Shown: positions 35,642-45,683, numbered from the stretch's first letter. The stretch: 53,961 nucleotides of DNA from Rhodospirillales bacterium (GCA_947473305.1 CANJCB010000028.1:1-53961), one strand, 5' to 3'. The notes: generated by a model not told the origin, from the letters alone. Program-made: numbers and translations.

Positions 35642-37950
35642 AATGGGTCGGCCAGCCGATCCCCCGGCTTCGGGATCCGGTTCTTCTGAAAGGTAAGGGT
35701 CGCTTCACCGCCGATATCGCGGTGGGAGCCATGGCGATCCGCTTCGTCCGCAGCCCCGTCGCGCGCGGCACAATCTGCGGGATCGAAATCCCCGAAGGCG
35801 CGGTGGTTTTCACCGCCGCCGACATCACCGACATCAAGCCGTTGCGCCCCATTCTCCACGGACGCAATTACGTGCCGACCGATCAGCCGATCCTGGCGAA
35901 CAAGCGCGTAACCTACGTGGGCGAACCGGTCGCGGCCGTCATCGCCGCGACCCAATCGGAAGCGGAAGACATCGCCGAGCAGGTCATGCTCGATATCGAC
36001 GTGCTGGACCCCGCCATCGATGTGGACGAGGCGCTGAAGCCCGACGCTCCCCGCGTCCATGACCAGGCCCCCGGCAATGTGCTGGTGGAAACCTCGCTCA
36101 AGACGCCGGGCTTCGATGCCGTTTGGGCCAAGGCGGCGCAGGTCGTCGAGGTCGATATCCGCAGCCGTCGCCAGAACGCGATGCCGATGGAGACCCGTAA
36201 CGCCCATGCGGTCTTCGATCATTCGACCGGCCGGGTTACGCTCTACACCTCGGTACAGAACCCGCATCCAATCCGCACCGGCATCGCCGATGTCCTGGGC
36301 ATGCCGGAAACGGACCTTCGCGTCGTGGCACCCGACGTGGGCGGCGGCTTCGGCCAGAAGATGGCCCTGGTGCCCGAATATGTTTTTGCCGTCTGGGTCG
36401 CGCGGAAGCTCGAAGCCTCCGTTGCCTGGATCGAGGACCGGAACGAGAACCTCATAGCCTCCTTCCATTCCCGCGACCAGCACCACACGGTCAAAGCGGC
36501 TTTCGACGAGAACGCCAAGCTGATCGCCCTGGAAGCGGACCTGCGCTGCAATGTGGGCGCCTATTCCAACTATCCCATCACCTGCGGCGTCGAGCCCCTA
36601 ATGGCGATGTCGGAGTTGCCGGGTCCCTACGATCTTCGGGAATATTCGGTCAGGACGCGCGGCGTCACCACCAACACCTGCCCCATGGCCCCCTATCGCG
36701 GGGTGTCGCGGCCGGTGCTGACGCTCTCCATGGAGCGGATCATGAACCTCGCGGCCGACCGTTTCGGCCTCGACCCCGTGGAGATGCGGCGGCGCAATCT
36801 CATCACCGAGTTTCCCTATAAGACCGTGACGGGCTCGCTCTACGACGCGGGCACCTATTGGGAATCGCTCGAACGTTCCGCCGAGGTTCTGGACCTCAAG
36901 GGCTTTCGCGAGCGGCAGAAAAAAGCCCGGGAAGAAGGCCGCTATCTCGGCATCGGCTTCTCCGTCTTCAACGAGCGATCAGGCTATGGAACGCCGACCT
37001 TTGCGGCGCGCGGCATGGAGATCACGCCCGGCTACGAGACGGTCGAGATGGCGATGGATCCCTCGGGTTATGTGATCGCCCGGATCGGCGCGTCGCCCCA
37101 TGGGCAGGGCCTCGAAACCGGCCTCTCCCAGATCATCGCCGACGAGTTGGGGATAGAGCCGTCGCGCATCCGCATCATCTCCGGCGATACCGATGCCACG
37201 CCCTATGGTTGGGGCACCTTTGCCAGCCGGTCCCTCGTGCTGGCGGGGGGCGCGTCGAAGCTCGCGGCCGAACAGATGCGCGAACGGCTCAATAAGATCG
37301 CCGGGCATCTTCTCCAGGCGCCGCCGGAAGAGATCGAACTGGCGGGCGGCGTCGCGCGTCGGCGCGGTCATGAAGGCAGCGTCGAGATCACCGCCCTCGC
37401 CCGCGCCGCCCACCATCAGAGCCAGCTTTTCGGCGGCGGCGGACCGGGCCTTACAACGATTGCGACCTACGATCCGGCGGGCACCTTCTCCAACGCCTGC
37501 CATTCCGCCATCGTCGAGGTCGATATCGAAACCGGCCACGTGAAGATCGAACGTTTCCTGGTTGTCGAGGACGCCGGCATCCTGATCAATCCCATGATCG
37601 TCGACGGGCAGATCCACGGCGGCGTGGTTCAGGGCATCGCCAACGCGCTCTTCGAAGAGATCATCTATGACGAGACCGGCAATATCCTGACGGGCTCTCT
37701 GATGGATTTCATCCCGCCGACCATGTCTGAGGTGCCGACGATCGAGATCGAGCATCTGGAGACCTTGACCGACGCCTCGATCACCAAGGCCAAGGGCATC
37801 GGCGAAGGCGGCACCATCGGCCCGCCGGCGGCGATCATCAACGCCATCTCGGACGCCTTGAAGCCCTTCGGGGTCGAGATCTTCGAAATCCCGGCCACGC
37901 CCCCGCGTATCAGGCAGCTCATCCGCGAAGCCGCCAAGGAGAAATCATGA
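35638..37950 (+). CDS. Molybdenum hydroxylase large (Mo-cofactor) subunit, first copy
   Basis: This 770-residue large subunit of the xanthine dehydrogenase/CoxL family starts MKWVGQPIPRLRDPVLL. It has the a/b hammerhead domain, the Mo-cofactor motif VGGGFGQKMAL (about residue 238), an active-site loop APYRGVSRP (about 350), and the C-terminal KGIGEGGTIGPPA with the catalytic glutamate (about 722). The loop lacks the AYxCSFR of true CO dehydrogenase, so CO oxidation is unlikely. It probably hydroxylates an aromatic heterocycle or aldehyde. Four-base overlaps join it to both neighbours. Confidence 0.93.
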   Translation: MKWVGQPIPRLRDPVLLKGKGRFTADIAVGAMAIRFVRSPVARGTICGIEIPEGAVVFTAADITDIKPLRPILHGRNYVPTDQPILANKRVTYVGEPVAAVIAATQSEAEDIAEQVMLDIDVLDPAIDVDEALKPDAPRVHDQAPGNVLVETSLKTPGFDAVWAKAAQVVEVDIRSRRQNAMPMETRNAHAVFDHSTGRVTLYTSVQNPHPIRTGIADVLGMPETDLRVVAPDVGGGFGQKMALVPEYVFAVWVARKLEASVAWIEDRNENLIASFHSRDQHHTVKAAFDENAKLIALEADLRCNVGAYSNYPITCGVEPLMAMSELPGPYDLREYSVRTRGVTTNTCPMAPYRGVSRPVLTLSMERIMNLAADRFGLDPVEMRRRNLITEFPYKTVTGSLYDAGTYWESLERSAEVLDLKGFRERQKKAREEGRYLGIGFSVFNERSGYGTPTFAARGMEITPGYETVEMAMDPSGYVIARIGASPHGQGLETGLSQIIADELGIEPSRIRIISGDTDATPYGWGTFASRSLVLAGGASKLAAEQMRERLNKIAGHLLQAPPEEIELAGGVARRRGHEGSVEITALARAAHHQSQLFGGGGPGLTTIATYDPAGTFSNACHSAIVEVDIETGHVKIERFLVVEDAGILINPMIVDGQIHGGVVQGIANALFEEIIYDETGNILTGSLMDFIPPTMSEVPTIEIEHLETLTDASITKAKGIGEGGTIGPPAAIINAISDALKPFGVEIFEIPATPPRIRQLIREAAKEKS

Positions 37951-38423
37951 CGGAGAAGCTTGACGTCACTCTGTCGGTCAACGGCAAGCGCTACGAGATG
38001 AAGGTCGAGCCGCGCCGGATGTTGGCCGATGCGATCCGCGAGGAATGCGGCCTGACCGGCACCCACCTCGGCTGCGAGCACGGCGTCTGCGGCGCCTGCA
38101 CGATCCTGATGGACGACAAGCCGGTGCGCTCCTGCCTCATGTTCGCCGTCCAGGCGGAGGGGGCGGAACTCAGGACGGTCGAAGGACTCGCCAAGGGCAA
38201 CGAACTCCATCCGATCCAGCAGGCCTTTTGGGATCACCATGGCCTGCAATGCGGCTTCTGCACCCCGGGCTTCCTGATGCTCGCGACCGGCGTCTTGGAG
38301 CAGAACCCGAATATCGGTGACGAGGAGCTGGTCCATGCCCTCTCCTCCAATCTCTGCCGCTGCACGGGTTATCAGAATATCCTCAAGGCGGTGAAAGCCG
38401 CGAGGGAAGAGATGAAGCCATGA
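37947..38423 (+). CDS. Molybdenum hydroxylase [2Fe-2S] small subunit
   Basis: This 158-residue CoxS/XdhA-type subunit has the plant-ferredoxin-like cluster in GCEHGVCGACTILMD and a second cluster in CGFCTPGFLM plus CRCTGYQNILKAV, eight cysteines in the expected places. It carries electrons from the molybdenum site to FAD. It sits between two large-subunit genes with four-base overlaps on each side, so it may serve both. Length is usual for the family. Confidence 0.95.
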   Translation: MTEKLDVTLSVNGKRYEMKVEPRRMLADAIREECGLTGTHLGCEHGVCGACTILMDDKPVRSCLMFAVQAEGAELRTVEGLAKGNELHPIQQAFWDHHGLQCGFCTPGFLMLATGVLEQNPNIGDEELVHALSSNLCRCTGYQNILKAVKAAREEMKP

Positions 38424-40720
38424 ATTACATCGGCCGCTCGGTTAAGCGGCTGGAAGATCTGCCGCTCATCACCGGGCGGGGACGTTTCGCCGCGGATATC
38501 TCCTTTCCCAACCAAGTCTATATGCGGGTTGTGCGGTCGCCTTTCGCCCATGGGAAGCTGGGGCCTATCGATCTGAGCGAGGCGCTGGCGCAAGAGGGCG
38601 TGGTCGCGATCTGGACGGGCAAGGATGTCGTGGATATCCCCCACATCGGTTTCCGCCTGACCAAGCTCGCCGACCTGGAGCCTTACCGCCAGACCATCCT
38701 GGCGCAGGATCGGGTGCGTTATGTGGGCGAGCCCATCGCCGTGGTCTTCGCGGAAAGCCAGGCTCAGGCGGAAGACGCGGCGGAAGTCGTCTTCGCCGAA
38801 ATCGACGATCTTCCGGTGGTCATCCGCGCCATCGATCCGGTCGGCGAATTCCTTCCCGGCCGCACGACCGAGGCCTCTGTCGTGCGCAAGGCCTATGGCG
38901 ATATCGACGACGCCTTCCGTCGTGCCGCCCATGTCATCGAGCTGGAACTCTATGTCGGCCGGCACAGCGGCATTCCGATGGAAACGCGGGGCGCCATCGC
39001 GCGCTTCGACGAAAGCCGGCAGGTGCTTGAGATGCACGGCGCGGCGAAGGTCCCGCATTGGAACCGGGCGACGATCTCCAAGCTGTTGGGCCTGCCGCTC
39101 GAAGGCATGCATCTCTACGAGGGCCACGTCGGTGGCGGCTTCGGCATCCGCGGCGAGGTCTATCCCGAGGACGTGTTGACCTGCCTCGCCGCCTTGCGGT
39201 TGAAGCGACCGGTCAAATGGATCGAGGACCGCAAGGAGCATCTGCTGGCGGCCAACCATTCCCGCGACCAGCATCATCGCATCCGCGCCGCTATCGACGA
39301 GAACGGCTTCATCCTCGGGATCGACGATGACTTCTTTACCGACCAGGGCGGCTACGTCCGGACCCATGCGGCGACGGTGACCGACCTCGCCTGCGCCATG
39401 CTGCCGGGACCCTATGTCATTCCGGCCTATCGGGCGGCGGGGCATATCCGGCTCACGAACAAGACACCGGCGGGCACCTATCGCGCGCCCGGCCGCTATG
39501 AGACGACCTTCGTGCGCGAGCGTCTTTTGGATGCGGTGGGCCACAAGGTCGGCATCGACCCGATCGAGGTGCGGCGCCGCAATCTCATCCCGCTGGACAA
39601 GATCCCCTTCGCGCGGGGGCTCGACACGCTTGGCACGGAAGTCACCTACGATTCAGGCGACTACTTCGGCCTCATGGACCAGGCTCTGCAGAGGGTCGGT
39701 TATGAGGATATGAAGAAAGCGGCCGCGGAGCGCCGCGCCAAGGGCGAATTGGTCGGGATCGGCGTCGGTTACTTCGTCGAGAAGAGCGGCCTCGGCCCTA
39801 TGGACGAGGTCGATATCTCCGTCGACGAAGACGGCCATGTCCGAGTGATTACCGGTGTCGCCTCGATCGGCCAGGGCGTCGAAACCTCGATGGCGCAGAT
39901 TTGTGCGGAACGCCTGGGCGCGTCGATCGACAAAATCACGGTCATCCATGGTCAGACCGATCTCATCGGCCATGGCATGGGCGCCTTTGCGTCACGGGTG
40001 ACGGTGATGACCGGCTCCGCGATCTACATCGGCGCCGGGCAATTGCGCGAGCGCGCCCTGCAGGCGGCCGCCTCGCTGCTTCAGGTGCCGGAAGCCGAAT
40101 TGGAGATCGACGAGGGCGTCATATCGCGCAAGGGCCAGGTGCCGGGACCGTCGGTGACGCTGGGCGATGTCGTCCGCGCGCTCCGCCCTGGATCGACCCT
40201 CCTCAACGGGAACGATCCAGGCCTGAAGACAGTCGCCCAGTTCACGGCCGACCACATGACCTATCCCTATGGGTTCCATATCGGCCAGGTGCGGATCGAC
40301 CCCGAAACCTGCGGTATCGAGATCGAGAAATATCTTGTCGCCTACGACATCGGAAAATCGATCAATCCGATGCTGGTCGAGGGGCAGCTCGTGGGCGGAG
40401 CCTGCCAGGGAATCGGCGGGGCGCTCTATGAGCAATTCGTCTATGACGAGCAGGGTCAGCCCCTGGCCACGAGTTTCATGGATTACGTCATGCCGACGAT
40501 TACCGAGATGCCCTGGGTGGATACCCTCGTGCGGGAGGACGCGCCCTCCCCGCTCAATCCGCTCGGTGTGAAGGGCGCCGGCGAAGGCGGCACCAATGCG
40601 GTCGGCGCCACGCTTGCCGGGGCGATCGACGAGGCGCTGCAGATGCCGGGGGCGATCACCAGCCTGCCGGTCGGCCCCGCGACGATCTACAACCTGCTGA
40701 AGAAAAAGCGGGCAGCCTAA
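38420..40720 (+). CDS. Molybdenum hydroxylase large subunit, second copy
   Basis: This second large subunit, 766 residues, begins MNYIGRSVKRLEDLPLITGR. It contains HVGGGFGIRGEVYPED at the cofactor (about residue 236), active-site loop AGTYRAPGRYET (about 353) and C-terminal KGAGEGGTNAVGAT with the catalytic glutamate (about 718). The loop differs from that of the first copy (APYRGVSRP), so the two likely act on different or sequential substrates while sharing the FAD and Fe-S subunits. It ends four bases inside the convergent dioxygenase gene. Confidence 0.93.
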   Translation: MNYIGRSVKRLEDLPLITGRGRFAADISFPNQVYMRVVRSPFAHGKLGPIDLSEALAQEGVVAIWTGKDVVDIPHIGFRLTKLADLEPYRQTILAQDRVRYVGEPIAVVFAESQAQAEDAAEVVFAEIDDLPVVIRAIDPVGEFLPGRTTEASVVRKAYGDIDDAFRRAAHVIELELYVGRHSGIPMETRGAIARFDESRQVLEMHGAAKVPHWNRATISKLLGLPLEGMHLYEGHVGGGFGIRGEVYPEDVLTCLAALRLKRPVKWIEDRKEHLLAANHSRDQHHRIRAAIDENGFILGIDDDFFTDQGGYVRTHAATVTDLACAMLPGPYVIPAYRAAGHIRLTNKTPAGTYRAPGRYETTFVRERLLDAVGHKVGIDPIEVRRRNLIPLDKIPFARGLDTLGTEVTYDSGDYFGLMDQALQRVGYEDMKKAAAERRAKGELVGIGVGYFVEKSGLGPMDEVDISVDEDGHVRVITGVASIGQGVETSMAQICAERLGASIDKITVIHGQTDLIGHGMGAFASRVTVMTGSAIYIGAGQLRERALQAAASLLQVPEAELEIDEGVISRKGQVPGPSVTLGDVVRALRPGSTLLNGNDPGLKTVAQFTADHMTYPYGFHIGQVRIDPETCGIEIEKYLVAYDIGKSINPMLVEGQLVGGACQGIGGALYEQFVYDEQGQPLATSFMDYVMPTITEMPWVDTLVREDAPSPLNPLGVKGAGEGGTNAVGATLAGAIDEALQMPGAITSLPVGPATIYNLLKKKRAA

Positions 40721-41751
40721 GCCACCCGTTTCGGCCGATAGGCGATCTCGATCAATTCCCCTTGTCCATAGCCTTCGTGGCGGGGGAACTCATCGGGCAA
40801 TGCGCGGGGCTCACGGAAACCGAGCCAGAGGCGCAGGATATGTCGCTTGCGCTCCGGTTCCGGCCAATCCTCGAAGTCGGTGCGCGAATGCATGATCGTG
40901 TAGTTGTTGATGAGCTGGATATCGCCGACCTGGAAATCCATGTCGAGGCGGATCGCGTCGCTCTGCGCAAGGTCGCCCATATAGTCGAGTGCGGCCTTTT
41001 CCAGCGGGCTTAACGGCTTACCCATCTTCTCGGCGGCAGCGTTGATCTGCGCGCGGATCAGCCGAGTGCTTAAGACCCCGTCCTTATAGCCGAAGACCGG
41101 CAGGCGGAACTCCGTTACCGGACTGTCGGTCAGGGCGGCTTCCCTCCGGATGTATTGGAACCCGCGATAGAGCGGTTCCAGATACTCGGGATGATTGCGC
41201 AGGATCTCGTTATGGAGGGTAACGGAACTGACGAGCCGGCTCTTGCCCCCGATTTTCGAAGGATGAAGGCAGCAGAGCCCGATCAGGTCGCCGCCGTCGG
41301 TATGAAAGGGAAGATGGGCGGTGGTCTGATAGCCGCGCACATTGATTTTGCCGTAGGATGCGCCCTCGTCTAGGACGTGTCCCATGAGATGTCCACGGGG
41401 GTTCTGGGTGACTGGCAGGCCGAGATGGGTGCCGATGCCCCAGAAGGCCAGTTCCACATCTGCCACTCTGTATCGCGCCGCCGGGAAGCCCCGGAGGAGC
41501 GCGAAACCGCGTCCGTGTTGGATTTCCTTGAGGATTTCCTTAAGGGCGGTACTGAATTCAGGAAGCTGAAAATCCTCGCGGCGCACATCGAGCAAAGGCA
41601 AGCCCTTGCTCTTTACGGCAGCCATCGCGGCTTCGATCTCGACGATCTGTTCCGGTGACAGATGGTAGATCCAGGAATCATCATGCGCAAAGTCGGGGCC
41701 TTTCCAAGCGGCCCGCGTCTTTAGTTGCTCGCGCAGGATTGTGTTTGTCAT
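40717..41751 (-). CDS. TauD/TfdA-family Fe(II) dioxygenase, first copy
   Basis: This 344-residue non-heme iron, 2-oxoglutarate-type dioxygenase begins MTNTILREQLKTRAAWKG, with GAGGAGG upstream. The metal triad is HTD in LPFHTDGGD (about residue 147) and a distal His in MHSRTDFED, with the arginine in HILRLWLGFR. The region WGIGTHLGLPVTQNP is typical of the clavaminate-synthase-like TauD group. Substrate is unknown. It is alone on its strand, overlapping the hydroxylase operon end by four bases. A paralogue lies at 46276-47343. Confidence 0.9.
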   Translation of the reverse strand: MTNTILREQLKTRAAWKGPDFAHDDSWIYHLSPEQIVEIEAAMAAVKSKGLPLLDVRREDFQLPEFSTALKEILKEIQHGRGFALLRGFPAARYRVADVELAFWGIGTHLGLPVTQNPRGHLMGHVLDEGASYGKINVRGYQTTAHLPFHTDGGDLIGLCCLHPSKIGGKSRLVSSVTLHNEILRNHPEYLEPLYRGFQYIRREAALTDSPVTEFRLPVFGYKDGVLSTRLIRAQINAAAEKMGKPLSPLEKAALDYMGDLAQSDAIRLDMDFQVGDIQLINNYTIMHSRTDFEDWPEPERKRHILRLWLGFREPRALPDEFPRHEGYGQGELIEIAYRPKRVA

Positions 41752-41874
41752 GGAAAGAACCTCCTCGCTTCCGAATAGCACGACGGGCGCTGGCGGGACC
41801 AGATTGTCGATTGTGTCTCCCGCAAAGTTGAGGGTAGCCTACCGGTCAACAACCAAGCGGAGGGAGTGAAAAAC

Positions 41875-42531
41875 ATGGGCATGATCGAATTCCAGCGGCC
41901 CGATGGCGGCAAGAGCAAGGCCTATATGGCCGAAGCCGGCAAGGGTAAGCCCGGCGTCGTCGTGATCCAGGAATGGTGGGGCGTCAACGACCAGATCATG
42001 GGCGTGGCGGATCGCCTCGCCCGCGCGGGCTATAACGCCCTGGCGCCCGATCTTTACAAGGGCCGGGTCACGGCCAAGGGTGACGAGGCCAACCATCTGA
42101 TGGCCGGGCTCGATTTTGCCGATGCGACCCATCAGGATCTGCGCGGTGCGGTTCTGCATCTCGCCAAGACCTCGGGCAAGATCGGCGTGACAGGCTTCTG
42201 CCTCGGTGGCTCGCTGTCTGTCGCTGCCGCGGTCCATATTCCGGAAGCTTCGGCGGCGGCTCCCTTCTATGGCATTGCCGACAAGAGCTTTGCCGATCCT
42301 GCGAAGATCCGGATGCCGATCCAGGGTCATTTCGCGAATGACGACGGCTGGTGCACGCCCGCCAAGGTCGATGAGCTTGAAGCGGGCATGAAAGGCCTCA
42401 AGACCCGCCACGAGATCTATCGCTACGACGCCAAGCACGCCTTTACGAACGAGCGCAGCGAAGCTTACGACGTGAACGCGGCGAACCTCGCCTGGGATCG
42501 CCTGCTGGCGTTTTTCAAGGAAACGCTCTAA
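41875..42531 (+). CDS. Dienelactone hydrolase family protein
   Basis: This 218-residue alpha/beta hydrolase begins MGMIEFQRPDGGKSKAYMAE. GGAGGGA lies nine bases upstream of the ATG at 41875; an in-frame GTG at 41866 overlaps that site and is rejected. The nucleophile elbow GFCLGGSLS contains the cysteine, VIQEWWGVND the conserved glutamate, and DAKHAFTNERSEAYD the histidine, all as in carboxymethylenebutenolidase. It may open lactone rings from aromatic catabolism, consistent with the surrounding oxygenases. It overlaps the convergent sirtuin gene by four bases. Confidence 0.9.
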   Translation: MGMIEFQRPDGGKSKAYMAEAGKGKPGVVVIQEWWGVNDQIMGVADRLARAGYNALAPDLYKGRVTAKGDEANHLMAGLDFADATHQDLRGAVLHLAKTSGKIGVTGFCLGGSLSVAAAVHIPEASAAAPFYGIADKSFADPAKIRMPIQGHFANDDGWCTPAKVDELEAGMKGLKTRHEIYRYDAKHAFTNERSEAYDVNAANLAWDRLLAFFKETL

Positions 42532-43283
42532 GCGACCCCGACCACTCGACCCAAGGTCTCGCCGATCGATCGGTTCAGCACCAGATCGGCGAGCCTGTCG
42601 AGGCCGGTCGCCTCCCGGTTCACGATGACCAGCCCGGCGCCGTTGCGCTTGGCGAGTTCCGGGAAGCCGGCGGCCGGATAAACCACCAGGGAAGACCCCA
42701 GCGTGATGAAGAGGTCGGCCGCCAGCGTCTCCTCTTGAGCGCGCTCCATGGGCTTGACCGGCATAGCCTGGCCGAAGGAGATGGTGGCCGTCTTCACATA
42801 GCCGCCGCAATCTTCGCAGGAGGGCGGCTCCTCGGTCTTCTCGAAATCGACGCGGATATCGTCGATCTCATAACGCTTCCCGCAGTCGATGCAGGTGGCA
42901 TAGGTCGTGTTGCCGTGAAGCTCGATCACCTTGCCGTCGGGAATGCCCGAGGCCTGGTGCAGCCCGTCCACGTTCTGAGTGATGACGCAACTGGCCTTTC
43001 CGTTCTGGATGAGCTGCGCGACCGCGCGGTGTCCCCGGTTAGGTTGCGCCGCGCGCATGGTCGCGTCGGTTCGGAATTTCCGCCGCCAAGCCTCGCGCCG
43101 CATCTCCGGCGAGGACATGAAGGATTGGAAATCGATGGGCGTGTTTTTGGTCCAGATGCCGCCGGGGCTGCGGAAATCGGGGATTCCGGATTCCGTGCTG
43201 ATGCCGGCACCCGTGAAAATGACCACGCGCCGCGCGTCGGCGATCAGGTCGGCAAAGGTCCGAAGGTCTTTTTCGTCATCCAT
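42528..43283 (-). CDS. NAD-dependent protein deacylase (sirtuin)
   Basis: This 251-residue Sir2 family enzyme from MDDEKDLRTFADLIADARR has NAD-binding TGAGISTESGIPDFRSPGG, TQNVDGLHQASG and ELHGNTTYATC with the catalytic histidine. Zinc is held by CIDC and CEDC pairs. It removes acyl groups from lysines, often activating acyl-CoA synthetases. Bacterial class and acyl preference cannot be fixed here. It is convergent with the dienelactone hydrolase and lies in the same direction as the E1-like gene upstream. Confidence 0.93.
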   Translation of the reverse strand: MDDEKDLRTFADLIADARRVVIFTGAGISTESGIPDFRSPGGIWTKNTPIDFQSFMSSPEMRREAWRRKFRTDATMRAAQPNRGHRAVAQLIQNGKASCVITQNVDGLHQASGIPDGKVIELHGNTTYATCIDCGKRYEIDDIRVDFEKTEEPPSCEDCGGYVKTATISFGQAMPVKPMERAQEETLAADLFITLGSSLVVYPAAGFPELAKRNGAGLVIVNREATGLDRLADLVLNRSIGETLGRVVGVA

Positions 43284-43346
43284 GACGAGAAGCCTAGCAA
43301 CCGCGGCCAGATGGAACAAGCCCCCGGAACGGGCGATAGACAGCGG

Positions 43347-45683
43347 CTACCGCCCCGCGATCAACAGGCTGGCGGCGGCGTCGATCACCGCATCGGCGTC
43401 CAGATGATAGGTGCGGTAAAGATCGGGCAGGTCACCGGATTGTCCGAATTTATCCACCCCCAGCGAGCGGATGCGATGACCGCGCACCGCGCCGAGCCAG
43501 CTCAGAGCGCTTGGGTGACCGTCAATCATCGAGACGAGTTTAGCATCCGGCGCCAATTGGCCCAGCAATCGGCCGATATGGCTCAATTCCTGATGCTGCC
43601 GCCAGTCGGCATGGAGCAACCCGGGAGATCCGACAGCCAGCAATCCGGCCCCGGGCAGGTCGTCGATAAGCTGTCCGTAGGCTTCCAACGCCTCCGGCAT
43701 CAAGGCGCCTGAGGCCAGGATGGCGAATTCCGCTCCCGAAGAAGGCGGCTTCAACCAATAGGCCCCTTTGATGAGATCCGCCTGGGTAGCCTGATCCAGG
43801 GTTCGGTCGGGCTGGTCGATCGTCCGGGTCGAGAGACGGAAATAGGCCGACCCACCCTCCTCTTCCTGAACATGGCCGAAAGCCCAGTGCATCAGGACTG
43901 AAAGCTCGTCCACATAGGCTGGCTCGAAAGACGTGAGGCCGGGTTGCCCCATGCCGATCAGCGGCGTCGAGATCGATTGGTGCGCCCCGCCTTCCGGCCC
44001 GAGCGTGAGGCCTGAGGGCGTCGCGGCCAGGATGAAGCGGGCATCCTGATAGCAGGCGTAATAAAGCGCATCGAGGCCCCGTTGGATGAAGGGGTCGTAG
44101 AGCGTCCCCACCGGTATGAGACGCTGACCGAAGAGCGGACCCGAGAGCCCGAAAGCCGCCAGGTTCAAGAAGAGGTTGTTCTCCGCGATGCCCAGTTCCA
44201 CATGCTGGCCGCTATGGGATTGGTTCCAGCGTTGGGCGGAGACGACCTTCTGTTCGCGGAAGACGTCGCTGTGCTCGGTGCTGGAAAAGACGCCCCGGCG
44301 GTTGACCCAAGGTCCGAGATTGGTGGAAACGGTCACATCCGGCGAGGTTGTCACGATCCGTGAGGCAAGCTCGCTATCGCCCGCCGCAAGACCAGCCAGG
44401 ATCTTCCCGAAGCCTTCCTGGGTGGACATGCGCGGCTCGCGCTGGGGCGCGATGCTTGCCGGAACAGGGATGCGAGAAGCCTCGAATTGCCGCGGTCCCG
44501 ATTGCGCGAAAGGCACCTTATTGAGGAAGCTTTGCAAGGCTTCCGGCGGCAAGGCCATATGGTCGAACTTGTCCCATTCGCGGCCCTGGGGCACTCCCAT
44601 GGCCGCCTGGAAACCGTCCATCTGGGCCTGGTTCATGAGGCCGGCGTGGTTATCCTTGTGCCCGGCGAAGGGCAGGCCGAACCCCTTGATCGTATAAGCG
44701 ACGAAGCAGGTCGGCAGATCGTCGGTTATGGCGTCGAAGGCTTCGACCAGGGCCTCGATATCGTGGCCACCCAGATTGGTCATCAGGGCCTGCAGGCTTT
44801 CGTCGTCATGGCTGTCCAGGACCGCCCGCAGTCCCGGATAACGGTTCACGTCGCGGGAAAGCTGCTCGCGCCACCCCGGCCCGCCCTTGAAGACGAAAGC
44901 CGAATAAAGCGAATTCGGGCATTCGTCGATCCAGGTCCGAAGATCCTCCCCACCCGGGGCTGCAAAGGCGGCCTGGAGCCGCTTGCCGTATTTCAGCACG
45001 ACGACGCGCCAGCCCATCATCTCGAAGAGATCGTCGATGCGCCCGAACAGCCGGTCGGACACGACCTGATCGAGGCTCTGGCGGTTGTAGTCGATGACCC
45101 ACCAGAGGTTCCTCACCTCATGTTTCCAGCCTTCGAGCAAGGCTTCGAAGACATTGCCCTCGTCGAGTTCCGCATCGCCCACGAGGGCGATCATCCGGCC
45201 CGGGGGCTGGTCGGTGGGGATCATGTCCTTGAGACGCAGGTAGTCCTGCACCAGGGAGGCGAAGAGCGTCACCGCAACGCCGAGACCGACGGACCCGGTC
45301 GAGAAATCGACGTCGTCGATGTCCTTGGTCCGCGAGGGATAGGACTGCGCGCCGCCCAGGCCCCGGTAATGCTGCAGTTTCTCGAGCGTCTGGCGGCCCA
45401 GGAGGTATTGGATCGCATGATAGACGGGCGAGGCATGGGGCTTCACGGCGACCCGGTCGTTGGGGCGCAGCACATGGAAATAGAGAGCGGTCATGATAGC
45501 GACGATCGAGGCGCTCGACGCCTGATGCCCGCCGACCTTCAGACCATCGCGGCTGGGGCGAAGGTGGTTGGCGTTGTGAATGATCCAACTCGAGAGCCAG
45601 AGGAGCTTCTTCTCGAGGCTCTTCAGGCATTGGATCTCATCGACCCCGGCTTCGCGATTCTCGACGGCTTTCAGCACGCGCAT
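43347..45683 (-). CDS. Thiamine-diphosphate enzyme, homodimeric E1/transketolase-like
   Basis: This 778-residue enzyme resembles AceE-type pyruvate dehydrogenase E1 and transketolases. The ThDP motif is VGDAELDEGNVFEALLEG with a following NLWWVIDYN. The Pyr domain carries HVELGIAENNLFLNLAAFG with the catalytic glutamate. It is shorter than AceE (about 890). No E2 or E3 genes are adjacent, so decarboxylation by a full complex is not supported locally. The ATG at 45683 is preferred to 45689 since GGAGGG is eight bases upstream. A divergent Lrp regulator adjoins it. Confidence 0.87.
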   Translation of the reverse strand: MRVLKAVENREAGVDEIQCLKSLEKKLLWLSSWIIHNANHLRPSRDGLKVGGHQASSASIVAIMTALYFHVLRPNDRVAVKPHASPVYHAIQYLLGRQTLEKLQHYRGLGGAQSYPSRTKDIDDVDFSTGSVGLGVAVTLFASLVQDYLRLKDMIPTDQPPGRMIALVGDAELDEGNVFEALLEGWKHEVRNLWWVIDYNRQSLDQVVSDRLFGRIDDLFEMMGWRVVVLKYGKRLQAAFAAPGGEDLRTWIDECPNSLYSAFVFKGGPGWREQLSRDVNRYPGLRAVLDSHDDESLQALMTNLGGHDIEALVEAFDAITDDLPTCFVAYTIKGFGLPFAGHKDNHAGLMNQAQMDGFQAAMGVPQGREWDKFDHMALPPEALQSFLNKVPFAQSGPRQFEASRIPVPASIAPQREPRMSTQEGFGKILAGLAAGDSELASRIVTTSPDVTVSTNLGPWVNRRGVFSSTEHSDVFREQKVVSAQRWNQSHSGQHVELGIAENNLFLNLAAFGLSGPLFGQRLIPVGTLYDPFIQRGLDALYYACYQDARFILAATPSGLTLGPEGGAHQSISTPLIGMGQPGLTSFEPAYVDELSVLMHWAFGHVQEEEGGSAYFRLSTRTIDQPDRTLDQATQADLIKGAYWLKPPSSGAEFAILASGALMPEALEAYGQLIDDLPGAGLLAVGSPGLLHADWRQHQELSHIGRLLGQLAPDAKLVSMIDGHPSALSWLGAVRGHRIRSLGVDKFGQSGDLPDLYRTYHLDADAVIDAAASLLIAGR

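Noticed and set aside
34784-40720. Aerobic CO dehydrogenase operon
   Set aside because: The large subunits lack the AYxCSFR loop and no coxDEF maturation genes are nearby, so a generic Mo hydroxylase is the safer call.
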